Assembly (NCBI GenBank): GCA_902488965.1
Contig: CABTYA010000017.1
Coordinates: 1-16,029 of the forward strand
Direction of reading: 5' to 3'
DNA from: an uncultured Veillonellaceae bacterium
Lineage (GTDB): Bacteria; Bacillota; Negativicutes; Veillonellales; Negativicoccaceae
DNA: 16,029 nt
Shown here: positions 1-7,976 of the stretch, in pieces
Layout of the letters: each line of letters starts with the position of its first letter
How positions within the stretch are numbered: the stretch's first letter is position 1
The notes under the pieces: model-generated
What the model was told of the DNA's origin: nothing
Seen by the model: the letters and a program-made list of their open reading frames with translations, nothing else
Database searches by the model: none
Translations under genes and position numbers: made by a program

Positions 1-473
1 AACAGACCGATCTTACCGCCTTTAACGTACGGCGCGATGAGGTCAACGACCTTGATCCCCGTTTCCAGAATATCCGTACTGGGGGACTGGTCTTTGAACT
101 CAGGTGCCGGACGGTGAATCGGCCAGTAATCGTCCGCTTTTACTTCTTCGTCTACTTTGTCTACCGTTTCACCGAGTACGTTGAAGATACGTCCCAACGT
201 GCCCTGACCGACCGGTACGGCGATAGGACGACCGGTGTCGACCGCTTTCGTGCCGCGAGTCAATCCGTCCGTCGAGCTCATCGCGATGCAGCGTACTACC
301 CCGTCGCCGAGGTGCTGTGCCACTTCCGCAATAAGACGTACCGGAACGTCGCCCGTCGCATCTTCAATTTCAATCGCATTGAAGATCGCCGGCAACTCTT
401 GGTCGGCACTGAAGGCAACGTCGACTACGGCCCCGATGACCTGTATGACTTTTCCTTCTTGTTGATTGCTCAT
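1..473 (-). CDS. atpD: ATP synthase F1 beta subunit, N-terminal part (truncated by window edge)
   Basis: This is the catalytic beta subunit of the F1 head, where ATP is made or hydrolysed. Only about the first 157 residues lie in the window. Translation from ATG at 473 gives MSNQQEGKVIQVIGAVVD, the beta-barrel domain opening typical of AtpD. It ends at IAPYVKGGKIGL, just before the Walker A loop, which must lie beyond base 1. Other family landmarks are the VAEHLGDGVVRCIAM and GRIFNVLGE segments. A GGAGG-type ribosome site lies about 10-12 bases before the ATG. It follows atpG after a 29-base gap, in the usual F1 gene order. The product is certain; only the C-terminal part (catalytic site) is unseen. 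Confidence 0.97.
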   Translation of the reverse strand, partial: MSNQQEGKVIQVIGAVVDVAFSADQELPAIFNAIEIEDATGDVPVRLIAEVAQHLGDGVVRCIAMSSTDGLTRGTKAVDTGRPIAVPVGQGTLGRIFNVLGETVDKVDEEVKADDYWPIHRPAPEFKDQSPSTDILETGIKVVDLIAPYVKGGKIGL

Positions 474-502
474 GAAGAGGTCTCTCCTCCTTACTTCCAC
501 TA

Positions 503-1363
503 TTATTCCAGTGCATTGGCGCCGCCGACAATTTCGGTGATTTCACTCGTAATTGCCGCTTGCCGCGCTTTGTTGTAATGCAGTGTCAGATCATCAATGA
601 GATCGGACGCGTTATCGGTCGCGCTGGTCATCGCCGCCATTCGCGAACCGAGTTCACTCGCCGCCGCTTGGAGCATCGCATTGTAAATCACGATTTCCAA
701 GTATTGCGGCAAGAGCCGTTCAAACACATCCTGTACGTTCGGCAGGAACCGATAGCGTACGTCCGCCGGTGCCGTTTCGGCATCCGCCTCCGCCGCAATC
801 GGCAAGAGGCGCTGGGTCGTGGGTTTTTGCCGCAGGGCCGAGTAGAAGTGCGTATATACCAATACGACTTCGTCGACTTCTCCCGCCACAAATTTTTCCG
901 CTACGACGCGGGCGACTTCTTTGGCGTGATTGTAGGTCGGGCGGTCGGAAAATCCGACATAATGTTCGCCCACCGCATAATCACGATGTGTGAGATATTC
1001 ATACGGTTTACGGCCGACGGTCAGCAGTGCGTAAGCATCCGCCGCTTGGCCGTGCAACACGTCCATGGTTTTCTTCATCAAGTTCGACGTATAGCCGCCG
1101 GCCAGCCCTTTGTCCGCACCGACAATCACATACGCCGTACGCGTCACGGGTCGTTCTTCGAGCAGCGGACTTTGCAGTCCGACGTCGGAAGCGACGATAT
1201 GACGCAGTACTTGCTGAATTTTATCGGCATAGGGACGCGTCCCCAGTGCCTTTTCTTCGGCTCGACGCAGGCGGGCGGCGGCCACCATTTTCATGGCCTT
1301 GGTGATCTGCTGGATATTGGTTACACTTCGAATTCTGCGTTTAATTTCGCGTGTGTTCGCCAT
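503..1363 (-). CDS. atpG: ATP synthase F1 gamma subunit
   Basis: This is the central-stalk rotor subunit that couples c-ring rotation to conformational change in the alpha3beta3 head. The 286-residue product has the usual family length. The N-terminal helix starts MANTREIKRRIRSVTNIQQI and continues TKAMKMVAAARLRRAEE, a classic gamma signature. The C-terminal helix (YNKARQAAITSEITEIVGGA) is equally typical; these two helices form the coiled coil inside the head. The middle part (about residues 75-210) is the Rossmann-like domain with the IVGADKGLAGGYTSN segment. The gene starts 6 bases after the atpA stop, so translation is probably coupled. No truncation or odd residues were seen. Confidence 0.97.
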   Translation of the reverse strand: MANTREIKRRIRSVTNIQQITKAMKMVAAARLRRAEEKALGTRPYADKIQQVLRHIVASDVGLQSPLLEERPVTRTAYVIVGADKGLAGGYTSNLMKKTMDVLHGQAADAYALLTVGRKPYEYLTHRDYAVGEHYVGFSDRPTYNHAKEVARVVAEKFVAGEVDEVVLVYTHFYSALRQKPTTQRLLPIAAEADAETAPADVRYRFLPNVQDVFERLLPQYLEIVIYNAMLQAAASELGSRMAAMTSATDNASDLIDDLTLHYNKARQAAITSEITEIVGGANALE

Positions 1364-1369
1364 CTATGA

Positions 1370-2902
1370 TCACCCCACTACCGCTTGATTTCTTGCCGCC
1401 TTAAACCGTGCCTTAAATTCATCAATGGCTGCTCTGAGCTGCGTTTCCGTATCGTCGTCGAGTTTTTTCGCTTCGCGAATCGCCCGGCCGATTTCCGGAT
1501 GCGCCGTATGCATGAAATTGAGCAGTTCATGTTCAAACGGAACCACTTCATCGACTTCCAAATCATCCAAGAAGCCGTTGACCGCCGCAAAGATGACCTG
1601 TACCTGGTCTTCGACCGCATACGGTGTGTATTGCGGCTGTTTCAGGATTTCGGTCAAGCGCTGCCCGCGGTCGATCTGCGCTTTTGTCGCGGCATCGAGG
1701 TCGGAGCCGAACTGCGCAAATGCCGCCAATTCGCGGAACTGCGCCAAGTCCAGACGAAGCGAGCCGGCGACCTGTTTCATCGCCTTGATCTGCGCACTGC
1801 CGCCGACACGGGATACCGACAAACCGACGTTGATCGCCGGACGAACGCCCGAGTAGAAGAGCTCGGTTTCCAGGAAGATCTGGCCGTCAGTAATCGAGAT
1901 AACGTTCGTCGGGATGTACGCACCGACGTCTCCGGCCAAGGTTTCGATGATCGGCAGTGCCGTAATCGAACCGCCGCCGAGATCCGGCGACAGTTTGGCC
2001 GCCCGTTCGAGCAGGCGGGAATGCAAGTAGAATACGTCGCCGGGGTACGCTTCACGTCCCGGCGGACGACGCAGGAGCAGCGACATCGCACGATAAGCGA
2101 CCGCGTGTTTCGACAAGTCGTCATATACGCACAGTACCGCTTTGCCCTGGTACATGAAATGTTCCGCCATCGCAACACCGGCATACGGGGCGATGTACTG
2201 CATCGGCGAACCTTCCGATGCGCCGGCATGGACGACGATCGTGTAATCCATCGCGCCCGCTTCGGTCAATTTGTCGACCATGCGTGCCACGGTCGAGTTT
2301 TTCTGACCGATGGAGACATAGATACAGATGACGTCCTGTCCTTTTTGGTTCAAGATCGTATCGATGGCCACCGCGGTTTTACCCGTGCTGCGGTCACCGA
2401 TGATGAGTTCACGCTGCCCGCGTCCGATCGGCACCATCGAGTCGATGGATTTGATCCCCGTCTGCAGCGGTTCGTTGACGGACTGGCGGTCGGCGATCCC
2501 CGGTGCCGGGAATTCTACACGACGATACCCTTCCGTTTTGATGTCGCCTTTGCCGTCGATGGGTTGCCCCAGGGCGTTGACGACACGGCCGATCATGCTT
2601 TCGCCGACCGGTACCTGCATAACGCGACCGGTACGTTTGACCGTGTCGCCTTCTTTGATATATTCCGCATTACCGAGCAATACGGCACCGACGTTGGATT
2701 CTTCCAAGTTCAGCGCCATGCCGAACACGCCGTGCGGCAGTTCGAGCAATTCCCCGGCCATACATTTTTCCAGACCGTAAATGTGGGCGATACCGTCCCC
2801 GACTTCCAGGACCGAACCTACTTCGTCGACATTGAGGTCTGCTTGGTAATTCTCGATTTGTTGCTTAATCACCGATGTAATTTCATCCGGTTTGATTTTC
2901 AT
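1370..2902 (-). CDS. atpA: ATP synthase F1 alpha subunit
   Basis: This is the non-catalytic nucleotide-binding alpha subunit of F1. I chose the ATG at 2902 (MKIKPDEITS, 510 aa) because GAGGTG lies 9 bases upstream. An in-frame GTG at 2914 would add four residues (MTHG) and overlaps the atpH stop as GTGA. Seen in order: the N-terminal beta-barrel (about residues 24-92), Walker A GDRSTGKT at 169-176, and the SVSRVGG segment carrying the arginine finger R365 that reaches into the beta-subunit catalytic site. A helical C-terminal domain follows. Walker A has Ser where many homologues have Gln (GDRQTGKT). Length and order match Firmicute operons. Confidence 0.97.
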   Translation of the reverse strand: MKIKPDEITSVIKQQIENYQADLNVDEVGSVLEVGDGIAHIYGLEKCMAGELLELPHGVFGMALNLEESNVGAVLLGNAEYIKEGDTVKRTGRVMQVPVGESMIGRVVNALGQPIDGKGDIKTEGYRRVEFPAPGIADRQSVNEPLQTGIKSIDSMVPIGRGQRELIIGDRSTGKTAVAIDTILNQKGQDVICIYVSIGQKNSTVARMVDKLTEAGAMDYTIVVHAGASEGSPMQYIAPYAGVAMAEHFMYQGKAVLCVYDDLSKHAVAYRAMSLLLRRPPGREAYPGDVFYLHSRLLERAAKLSPDLGGGSITALPIIETLAGDVGAYIPTNVISITDGQIFLETELFYSGVRPAINVGLSVSRVGGSAQIKAMKQVAGSLRLDLAQFRELAAFAQFGSDLDAATKAQIDRGQRLTEILKQPQYTPYAVEDQVQVIFAAVNGFLDDLEVDEVVPFEHELLNFMHTAHPEIGRAIREAKKLDDDTETQLRAAIDEFKARFKAARNQAVVG

Positions 2903-2910
2903 TCCGTGTG

Positions 2911-3471
2911 TCACCTCAATTCGTTAGCATCTTGTTTCAGTAGAGTCGCTTTCATTTCCTGCAGCTGCCGGGTCATCGATCCGTCGATCATGCGGTCGCC
3001 GATCGTCACGATCATACCGCCCAAAATCGAAGGATCTACGGTTGTCGTCAGATAGACCGATTTGCCCGTCGCTTCATTCAGACGTGCAATCAGATCGCGT
3101 TCTTCCTCATCCGTCAGCGCTACCGCTGTCCGCACGACGGCCTCTTGCACGTTGCGTGCCGCCTGCGAGCCCAGTACGTACATTTCGACGATTTCTTCCA
3201 ACAAATCGATCCGGCCGCGGTCGATGACCACTGCCAGAAAACGTACGACCAGCGGATCGACAGTATCCGCAAACAGTTTTTCTACGACTTCTTTTTTCGC
3301 TTCCCGCGCCAGCATCGGATGGTACAAAAATCCGGACAATTCCCGATTTTCCCGTACCGCATCACGTACTGCCGCAAGTTGCGTCTCAACTTCTTCGAGC
3401 CGGTCGGATTCGCTCGCAATGGCGAGCAACGCACCGGCGTATTTTTTGGCAAGCTCCCGGTTTCTCTTCAT
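2911..3471 (-). CDS. atpH: ATP synthase F1 delta subunit
   Basis: This is the delta (OSCP-like) subunit that ties the peripheral stalk to the top of the F1 head. The 186-residue product opens with RELAKKYAGALLAIASE, the helical N-terminal domain that binds alpha. It ends with VDPSILGGMIVTIGDRMIDG, the conserved C-terminal signature of the family. The ATG lies one base after the atpF stop (TGATATG), and only a weak AGGT precedes it, so translation probably depends on coupling to atpF. The stop overlaps the possible upstream GTG of atpA. Length is at the upper end of the usual range. Confidence 0.95.
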   Translation of the reverse strand: MKRNRELAKKYAGALLAIASESDRLEEVETQLAAVRDAVRENRELSGFLYHPMLAREAKKEVVEKLFADTVDPLVVRFLAVVIDRGRIDLLEEIVEMYVLGSQAARNVQEAVVRTAVALTDEEERDLIARLNEATGKSVYLTTTVDPSILGGMIVTIGDRMIDGSMTRQLQEMKATLLKQDANELR

Positions 3472-3472
3472 A

Positions 3473-3967
3473 TCATCGACCTACTTGCCGTTTATCCAAC
3501 TTATCGATGCACTCCGCAATCAACTTCCGATTCATATCCGCATCCAAATTTTGCTTGAGCAATTGCGAGGCCACCGCCATCGACATGTCCACCACGTCGC
3601 TGCGCAGTTCTTTGACCAGCGCTTCGCGTTCTTCCGCCAGTTGGCGCTCAGCGATTTCTTTTTTGCGGTCGATTTCCGCCCGCACTTCATCGAGTTGTGC
3701 CTGTGTCTGACGTTCCGCTTCCGCAATCGCCTGTTTGACGATGTCCTGCGCTTGCACGCGCGCATCTTGCAGCTGTGCTTCGTATTGCGCTTTCAGCTCT
3801 TCCGCATGCTTACGCGCCTGTTCCGCGCCTTCGAGATCGTTACGAATGCGTTCCCGACGGGCATCGAGCGTGTTCATCAGCGGCGCAAAGCCGAATTTAC
3901 CCAAAATGGCAATGAGGATAATAAAGTTGAGGATTTGAAATATTAAAGTACCGTTGATCTCAACCAA
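3473..3967 (-). CDS. atpF: ATP synthase Fo b subunit (TTG start)
   Basis: This is the peripheral-stalk b subunit, 164 residues. A single N-terminal membrane helix (about residues 8-26, TLIFQILNFIILIAILGKF) is followed by a long charged coiled coil rich in Glu, Arg, Ala and Gln (about 35-140) and the conserved ADMNRKLIAECIDKL end that contacts delta. The start is TTG at 3967. A strong GAGGAGG lies 8-10 bases upstream and no ATG or GTG fits, so a TTG start is likely genuine. It follows atpE after a 31-base gap. Assignment is secure from order, topology and length. Confidence 0.95.
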   Translation of the reverse strand: MVEINGTLIFQILNFIILIAILGKFGFAPLMNTLDARRERIRNDLEGAEQARKHAEELKAQYEAQLQDARVQAQDIVKQAIAEAERQTQAQLDEVRAEIDRKKEIAERQLAEEREALVKELRSDVVDMSMAVASQLLKQNLDADMNRKLIAECIDKLDKRQVGR

Positions 3968-3998
3968 TGAGATTCCCTCCTCACTATACTACACTCAA

Positions 3999-4262
3999 TT
4001 ATTTCAGCAGGTCGACAAACGGGTTCGCAAATACCAATACAATCGCGATAACCGATGCGATGATCGGAATCGATTCAATCAAGCCGATGCTGATGAGCAA
4101 GTTAACCAACAATTTCTGGCTCATTTCCGGTTGGCGCGCCATTGCGTCCAACGCGGTCGAAGCCGCTTTCGAGTCGCCCAGTGCCGCACCGATCGATGCC
4201 ATGCCGGCGATAACCGCCGCCGAAAATGCCGATACCGCCAATACCAATGCCGTTGATTCCAT
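3999..4262 (-). CDS. atpE: ATP synthase Fo c subunit (ring proteolipid), two-carboxylate type
   Basis: This is the rotor-ring subunit that carries the coupling ion. I chose ATG 4262 (MESTALVLAV, 87 aa), which has AAGGAGG nine bases upstream; a longer in-frame start at 4289 would add an unlikely charged leader and skip this site. Two membrane helices (about 5-30 and 52-80) flank the polar loop ARQPEM (42-47). TM2 carries the ion-binding Glu63 followed by Ser64. TM1 carries Asp30 in IGAALGDSKAA, at the place occupied by Gln32 in classical Na+ rings when aligned on RQPE. The glycine motif of TM1 is partly Ser/Ala (S23, G25, A27, G29). Ion specificity cannot be settled from sequence alone. Confidence 0.96.
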   Translation of the reverse strand: MESTALVLAVSAFSAAVIAGMASIGAALGDSKAASTALDAMARQPEMSQKLLVNLLISIGLIESIPIIASVIAIVLVFANPFVDLLK

Positions 4263-4324
4263 GATGATTTTCCTCCTTGGGATATACATTATTTTTTGAT
4301 GTTACTGAATTACCTGTGTTGCCT

Positions 4325-4339
4325 CGGCACTGCGTGCCG
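4325..4339 (-). other. Intercistronic RNA hairpin between atpB and atpE
   Basis: CGGCAC-TGC-GTGCCG is a perfect 6-bp stem with a 3-base loop, lying in the 84-base gap between the atpB stop and the atpE start. No U-run follows, so it is not an intrinsic terminator. The c subunit is needed in about ten or more copies per enzyme, and hairpins or enhancer sequences before atpE are known in other bacteria. A role in RNA stability or processing here is inference. Confidence 0.45.
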
Positions 4340-4346
4340 TTCCATT

Positions 4347-5024
4347 TTAGTGGCCGCCTTCACCGATGGCACCACCCAAGTACGCCGTTACCAAAATGGT
4401 AAAGATAAAGGCCTGAATCAAACCGATGACCAGAGAGAACACCAGCCAGATGATAGGTACACCGAATGGCACGAGGTTTTGCAATACTTCCAGCAAAATT
4501 TCGCCGGCCAGGATGTTACCGAATAGACGCATCGCCAACGTTAACGGTTTGGCGATTTCTTCGATGATGTTGATAATCACGAAGGGTGCGAACGGCTGAA
4601 ACCAGTGTTTCACGTAGTTTCCTACGCCTCGATTGCGTACGTACAATAAGTGCGTGATTACGGATGCGCCGATGGCCATCCCCAATGTCGTATTCAGGTC
4701 ATTGGTCGGCGACACCAACAAGTGCGGCGTCGGCAAGAGCCCTAATTCGTTACCGACAAAAATAAAGAAAAATAGCGTCAGCAGCATGTATACCGCTTTC
4801 CGATAGTCCGGTCCCAATGTCCCGCGGAACTGGTCGCACAATGTTTCGACCACCATTTCCACCGCGTTTTGGACACCGCCCGGTACCAATGCGGGTTTGG
4901 CCACCGCCAGACGGATCAGGATAAATACGATGGCCGCGGTAATCCACGTCATGTAAATGGTATCCATATTGACCGCCATACCTAAAATATATTGTACGTC
5001 ATGTGTACCTGTATGTAGATGCAT
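4347..5024 (-). CDS. atpB: ATP synthase Fo a subunit
   Basis: This is the membrane stator that forms the two ion half-channels next to the c-ring. I chose ATG 5024 (MHLHTGTHDV, 225 aa) because GGAGGTGAAGCT directly precedes it; the open frame continues upstream to 5195 but that extension reads as arginine-rich non-coding sequence. About five or six membrane helices are visible. TM4 holds the essential arginine R166 in LAMRLFGNILAGE, and the last helix has Q204 in LIQAFIFTILVTAYL, both family hallmarks. It follows atpI by 44 bases and precedes atpE by 84 bases. Confidence 0.96.
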   Translation of the reverse strand: MHLHTGTHDVQYILGMAVNMDTIYMTWITAAIVFILIRLAVAKPALVPGGVQNAVEMVVETLCDQFRGTLGPDYRKAVYMLLTLFFFIFVGNELGLLPTPHLLVSPTNDLNTTLGMAIGASVITHLLYVRNRGVGNYVKHWFQPFAPFVIINIIEEIAKPLTLAMRLFGNILAGEILLEVLQNLVPFGVPIIWLVFSLVIGLIQAFIFTILVTAYLGGAIGEGGH

Positions 5025-5068
5025 AGCTTCACCTCCTCCCGTCCGGACATAAGGTTGAATATATATGC

Positions 5069-5440
5069 TTAACGCCGTTGCAAGCTCGCTTCCAAAATCA
5101 GTGCGAGTTTGAACGACAACAAGCCGCAAGCCGTAGCGCCGAAATGGGCAACGCCCGTCTTCAGCACGACAATCAAAAAGACGATCGCGATCCACAGCCG
5201 CCCCGCGGCGACAGCCGCCAAGCGGCGCGTCATCGTCGTCGGTGCGTCATGGCGTCGGGCCGCCAGAATGAGCATCAAATACGCCATATAGAGCAGGTTG
5301 AACGCCGCGCCGAGCAGCCAGCCGCCGATCCAGCGACTGTACCCCGATACAGCCAGTACGAGTGCGATGACGACCGCCACCGCGGTCTGCCAACGAATCG
5401 TCCGCCGCGCCCAAGCCGTCACATAGGTCCACTGTGTCAT
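5069..5440 (-). CDS. atpI: ATP synthase subunit I (AtpI-like membrane protein)
   Basis: This is a 123-residue protein starting at ATG 5440 (MTQWTYVTAW). It has about four membrane helices (roughly residues 19-35, 40-65, 80-98 and 98-118) and basic N- and C-termini, consistent with the AtpI family often found at the head of atp operons. AtpI is linked to c-ring assembly and, with AtpZ, to divalent-cation transport in some Bacillus. The start overlaps the atpZ stop by one base (TGATG), so the two are translationally coupled. The longer frame to 5578 is rejected because it runs into atpZ. Sequence conservation in this family is low, so position is a main argument. Confidence 0.8.
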   Translation of the reverse strand: MTQWTYVTAWARRTIRWQTAVAVVIALVLAVSGYSRWIGGWLLGAAFNLLYMAYLMLILAARRHDAPTTMTRRLAAVAAGRLWIAIVFLIVVLKTGVAHFGATACGLLSFKLALILEASLQRR

Positions 5441-5646
5441 CAGTCCACCAAGTCGCGGATCAGAATCCACAGTCCGACCGCGCCGCCGCCGAAAGCGCCG
5501 GCCATTGTCCCCCACGGCGACCAGTCGGCCGCGTCGTCGAGCCGATGCCCCGCATACAATCCCAACAGGATGGTACACAGCAGCGTCATTCCCGCACCTG
5601 CGGCAATACCGATGGCGCGCAGCCAGTCCCGATGTTCCGTTTTCAC
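5440..5646 (-). CDS. atpZ: AtpZ-like small membrane protein
   Basis: This is a 68-residue protein with two membrane helices (about 10-33 and 45-65) joined by GHRLDDAADWSPW, typical of the AtpZ/AtpI family (putative F0F1-ATPase subunit Ca2+/Mg2+ transporter domain). I prefer the GTG start at 5646 (then KTEHRDWLRAIG) because GGGAGGTGGCGCA precedes it with good spacing. An ATG at 5685 would add 13 residues but skip that ribosome site. It is the first gene of the ATP synthase cluster, 63 bases after wecB. I saw no convincing sigma-70 promoter in that gap, so transcription may continue from wecA-wecB. Confidence 0.8.
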   Translation of the reverse strand: MKTEHRDWLRAIGIAAGAGMTLLCTILLGLYAGHRLDDAADWSPWGTMAGAFGGGAVGLWILIRDLVD

Positions 5647-5709
5647 TGCGCCACCTCCCGTATGCTGCCGTCGGAGACCACTCACATAACCCGTTTCATT
5701 TTATCACAA

Positions 5710-6861
5710 TTATTGCTGATTGGCTATCCAATTCGCGGGTTTTTCTCCCGTTTTGCCGTAGATGTATCGCAACGCGTCCGCAATTCGTCCCGCTGCCGTA
5801 CCGTCGCCGTACGGATTGACCGCCTCCGCCATCCGGCGGTATGCGTCCGCATCCGTCAAGAGCCGATGCGCCGCCTCGTAGACCGCCGTTTCGTCGGTAC
5901 CGACCAGCCGCACCGTACCCGCCGCGACCGCTTCCGGCCGCTCCGTGGTATCACGCAGGACAAGAACGGGCTTGCCCAGTCCCGGCGCTTCTTCCTGAAT
6001 CCCGCCGGAGTCGGTCAGGACCAAGGTCGCCCGCGCCATCAGTTTGGCGAACGGCGAATATTCCAACGGCTCAATCAGATGCACCTGCGGCACGTCGCCC
6101 AGTTCTTCACGGACGACTTGGCGCACCGCGGGGTTTTTGTGCACGGGAAAGACGATATGCGTATGCGGCACGTCCGTCACCAGCCGCCGCAGCGCCCGAT
6201 AGATATGGCGCATCGGTTCCCCGAGATTTTCCCTGCGGTGTGTCGTCACCAGTACGACGCGGTCCGTATCCGTCAGCCCGGCGGGCAACGCCACCGTATC
6301 CGTATCGGCCCGAACGGCCGTATGCAGCGCATCAATGACGGTATTGCCCGTGATGAAGATCCGCTCTTCCGGGACGCCTTCGTCCCGCAAATGCGCCGCC
6401 GCCACATCCGTCGGCGCAAAGTGCCAGCGGGCGATTGCTCCCGTGAGGCGGCGGTTCATCTCTTCGGGGAATGGCGAATAGATATCCCCCGTCCGCAGGC
6501 CGGCCTCGACATGCCCCACATCGATCCGTTCATAAAACGCGGCGAGCGCGCCGACAAAAGTCGTCGTCGTGTCGCCGTGCACGAGCACCGTATCCGGGCG
6601 TACCTCTTGCAACACGTCCTTGAGCCCGACAAGCGCCTTGGCGGTGACGTCGTACAGGGTCTGCCCCGGTGCCATAATATTCAAATCATAATCCGGGCGA
6701 ATCGCAAACAGCTTCAACACTTGGTCGAGCATCTCCCGATGCTGCGCCGTCACGACGACCGTCACGTCAAACGCATCGTCCTCCCGGAGCCGGCGTACGA
6801 CCGGCGCCATCTTAATCGCTTCGGGCCGTGTCCCGAAGACCGTCATCACGCGAATCGGCAT
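5710..6861 (-). CDS. wecB: UDP-N-acetylglucosamine 2-epimerase (non-hydrolysing)
   Basis: The enzyme interconverts UDP-GlcNAc and UDP-ManNAc in the cytoplasm, supplying ManNAc units for envelope glycans. The 383-residue length fits the family. Seen: the N-terminal GTRPEAIKMAPV, then HGDTTTTF with Asp97, GHVEAGLRTGD with Glu119, PFPEEMNRR with Glu133/134, TTHRREN with His208, and TDSGGIQEEAPGLGKP (about 283-298) in the UDP-binding C-terminal domain. AAGGAGA lies about six bases before the ATG. It follows the wecA-like gene by 13 bases, and the pairing of the two enzymes supports a shared pathway. The next gene downstream is atpZ, an arrangement seen in many Firmicutes. Confidence 0.95.
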   Translation of the reverse strand: MPIRVMTVFGTRPEAIKMAPVVRRLREDDAFDVTVVVTAQHREMLDQVLKLFAIRPDYDLNIMAPGQTLYDVTAKALVGLKDVLQEVRPDTVLVHGDTTTTFVGALAAFYERIDVGHVEAGLRTGDIYSPFPEEMNRRLTGAIARWHFAPTDVAAAHLRDEGVPEERIFITGNTVIDALHTAVRADTDTVALPAGLTDTDRVVLVTTHRRENLGEPMRHIYRALRRLVTDVPHTHIVFPVHKNPAVRQVVREELGDVPQVHLIEPLEYSPFAKLMARATLVLTDSGGIQEEAPGLGKPVLVLRDTTERPEAVAAGTVRLVGTDETAVYEAAHRLLTDADAYRRMAEAVNPYGDGTAAGRIADALRYIYGKTGEKPANWIANQQ

Positions 6862-6874
6862 GGTCTTCTCCTTT

Positions 6875-7909
6875 CTACCGACGACGCTCGTTCGCCGACG
6901 GTTCGAAAACGACGCCGAGTGCGCGCGCCCACCACAAACCGACGACCACCAGTGCCGCCACGATCAACACTCCGAATACCACGTTCAGATGTACGACCAC
7001 CAGCGAAATCATTCCCAAAAACGCCGTAATCGCGTACATCAAAAGCACCACCTGTTTTTGCGACAGTCCTTTGTCCAACAGGCGATGATGTAAATGCCCC
7101 CGATCGGGCGAAAAGATCGGCACGCCGTGCAGATGCCGGCGTACGATCGCCAGCGCCGTGTCCATGATCGGCAGCCCCAGTGCGATCACAGGTACGACCA
7201 GCGCCACCGTCGCCGCCGTCTTCATCACGCCCATGATCGACACCGCCGCCAAGACGTACCCGAGGAACATACTCCCCGTGTCGCCCATGAAAATCCGCGC
7301 CGGATTGAAATTGTACTGCAAAAAGCCGAGCGCCGCGCCCGCCATGGCGACCGTGATCAATGCACTCGCCTGTTGTCCCATCTGGTACGCGATCAACGCC
7401 ACCGACACCGCCGCAATCGAGGATACCCCCGCCGCCAGCCCGTCCAGTCCGTCAATCAGGTTGACCATATTGGTAAATCCGACCACCCACAAAATCGTCA
7501 GCGGGACGGAAATAAAATTGCTGAGATAGATATAATGGCCGCCGACCGGATTCATCAGCCACTCCATCCGCACGCCGAACGCCACCAAAATCGCCGCCGC
7601 GACAATCTGCCCCGCCAGTTTGACCTTGGGCGGAATCTGGCAGATGTCGTCCCAGATGCCGACCGCGATGATGACCGTCGAGCCGACCAAAAGACCGACG
7701 ACATCCTGCGTCAGCGGCAAACTGTACAGCACCGCCGCCAAAAATCCGATATAAATCCCCAATCCGCCCAACCGCGGAATCACTTCATGATGCACCTTGC
7801 GCGCGTTGGGATTGTCCATCGCGCCCACACGCACCGCCAGTTTCTTGACCGACGGCGTGACCGCATAGGTCACCACCAACGCAATTACAAACGCAATCAA
7901 ATACGCCAT
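6875..7909 (-). CDS. wecA: Undecaprenyl-phosphate GlcNAc-1-phosphate transferase (WecA/TagO/MraY superfamily)
   Basis: This is a polytopic membrane enzyme predicted to move a sugar-1-phosphate from a UDP-sugar to undecaprenyl phosphate, the first step of lipid-linked glycan synthesis. I chose ATG 7909 (MAYLIAFVIA, 344 aa), with AAGGAGG eight bases upstream; the frame stays open to 8098 but crosses a promoter and a terminator. Superfamily motifs are RKVHHEVIPRLGG (38-49), WDD (86-88), NMVNLIDGLDGLAAG (147-161), FMGDTGSMFLGY (207-218) and RGHLHHRLL (270-278). The histidine motif favours WecA/TagO over MraY. About ten or eleven membrane helices are visible. GlcNAc specificity is inferred from the wecB partner. 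Confidence 0.9.
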   Translation of the reverse strand: MAYLIAFVIALVVTYAVTPSVKKLAVRVGAMDNPNARKVHHEVIPRLGGLGIYIGFLAAVLYSLPLTQDVVGLLVGSTVIIAVGIWDDICQIPPKVKLAGQIVAAAILVAFGVRMEWLMNPVGGHYIYLSNFISVPLTILWVVGFTNMVNLIDGLDGLAAGVSSIAAVSVALIAYQMGQQASALITVAMAGAALGFLQYNFNPARIFMGDTGSMFLGYVLAAVSIMGVMKTAATVALVVPVIALGLPIMDTALAIVRRHLHGVPIFSPDRGHLHHRLLDKGLSQKQVVLLMYAITAFLGMISLVVVHLNVVFGVLIVAALVVVGLWWARALGVVFEPSANERRR

Positions 7910-7937
7910 GCGCTCTGCCTCCTTATCAATCAGTTTC

Positions 7938-7943
7938 ATTGTA
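7938..7943 (-). promoter_or_regulatory. Extended -10 promoter for wecA-wecB (and possibly atp genes)
   Basis: On the minus strand TGCTACAAT supplies an extended -10 (TGn-TACAAT) between the terminator of the outer-membrane gene and the wecA ribosome site. No good -35 lies at 16-18 bases, as expected for an extended -10 promoter. It is the only clear promoter before atpZ that I could find, so it may also drive the ATP synthase operon. Confidence 0.5.
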
Positions 7944-7976
7944 GCACAAACGGCGTTAAATCCTAAATCCGCGCAC

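Noticed and set aside
1385..3055. Long plus-strand open frame of 556 codons opposite atpA and atpH
   Set aside because: It is antisense to well-conserved genes, has no ribosome site and encodes an Arg/Asp/Phe-rich composition typical of shadow frames in GC-rich DNA.
4347..5195. 282-residue version of atpB
   Set aside because: The extra 57 N-terminal residues are non-membrane, Arg-rich and overlap atpI; the ATG at 5024 has an excellent ribosome site and gives the normal start.
5434..7029. Long plus-strand open frame of 531 codons opposite atpZ and wecB
   Set aside because: It covers two clear minus-strand genes with intact motifs; its product is His/Arg/Pro-rich without any recognisable domain.
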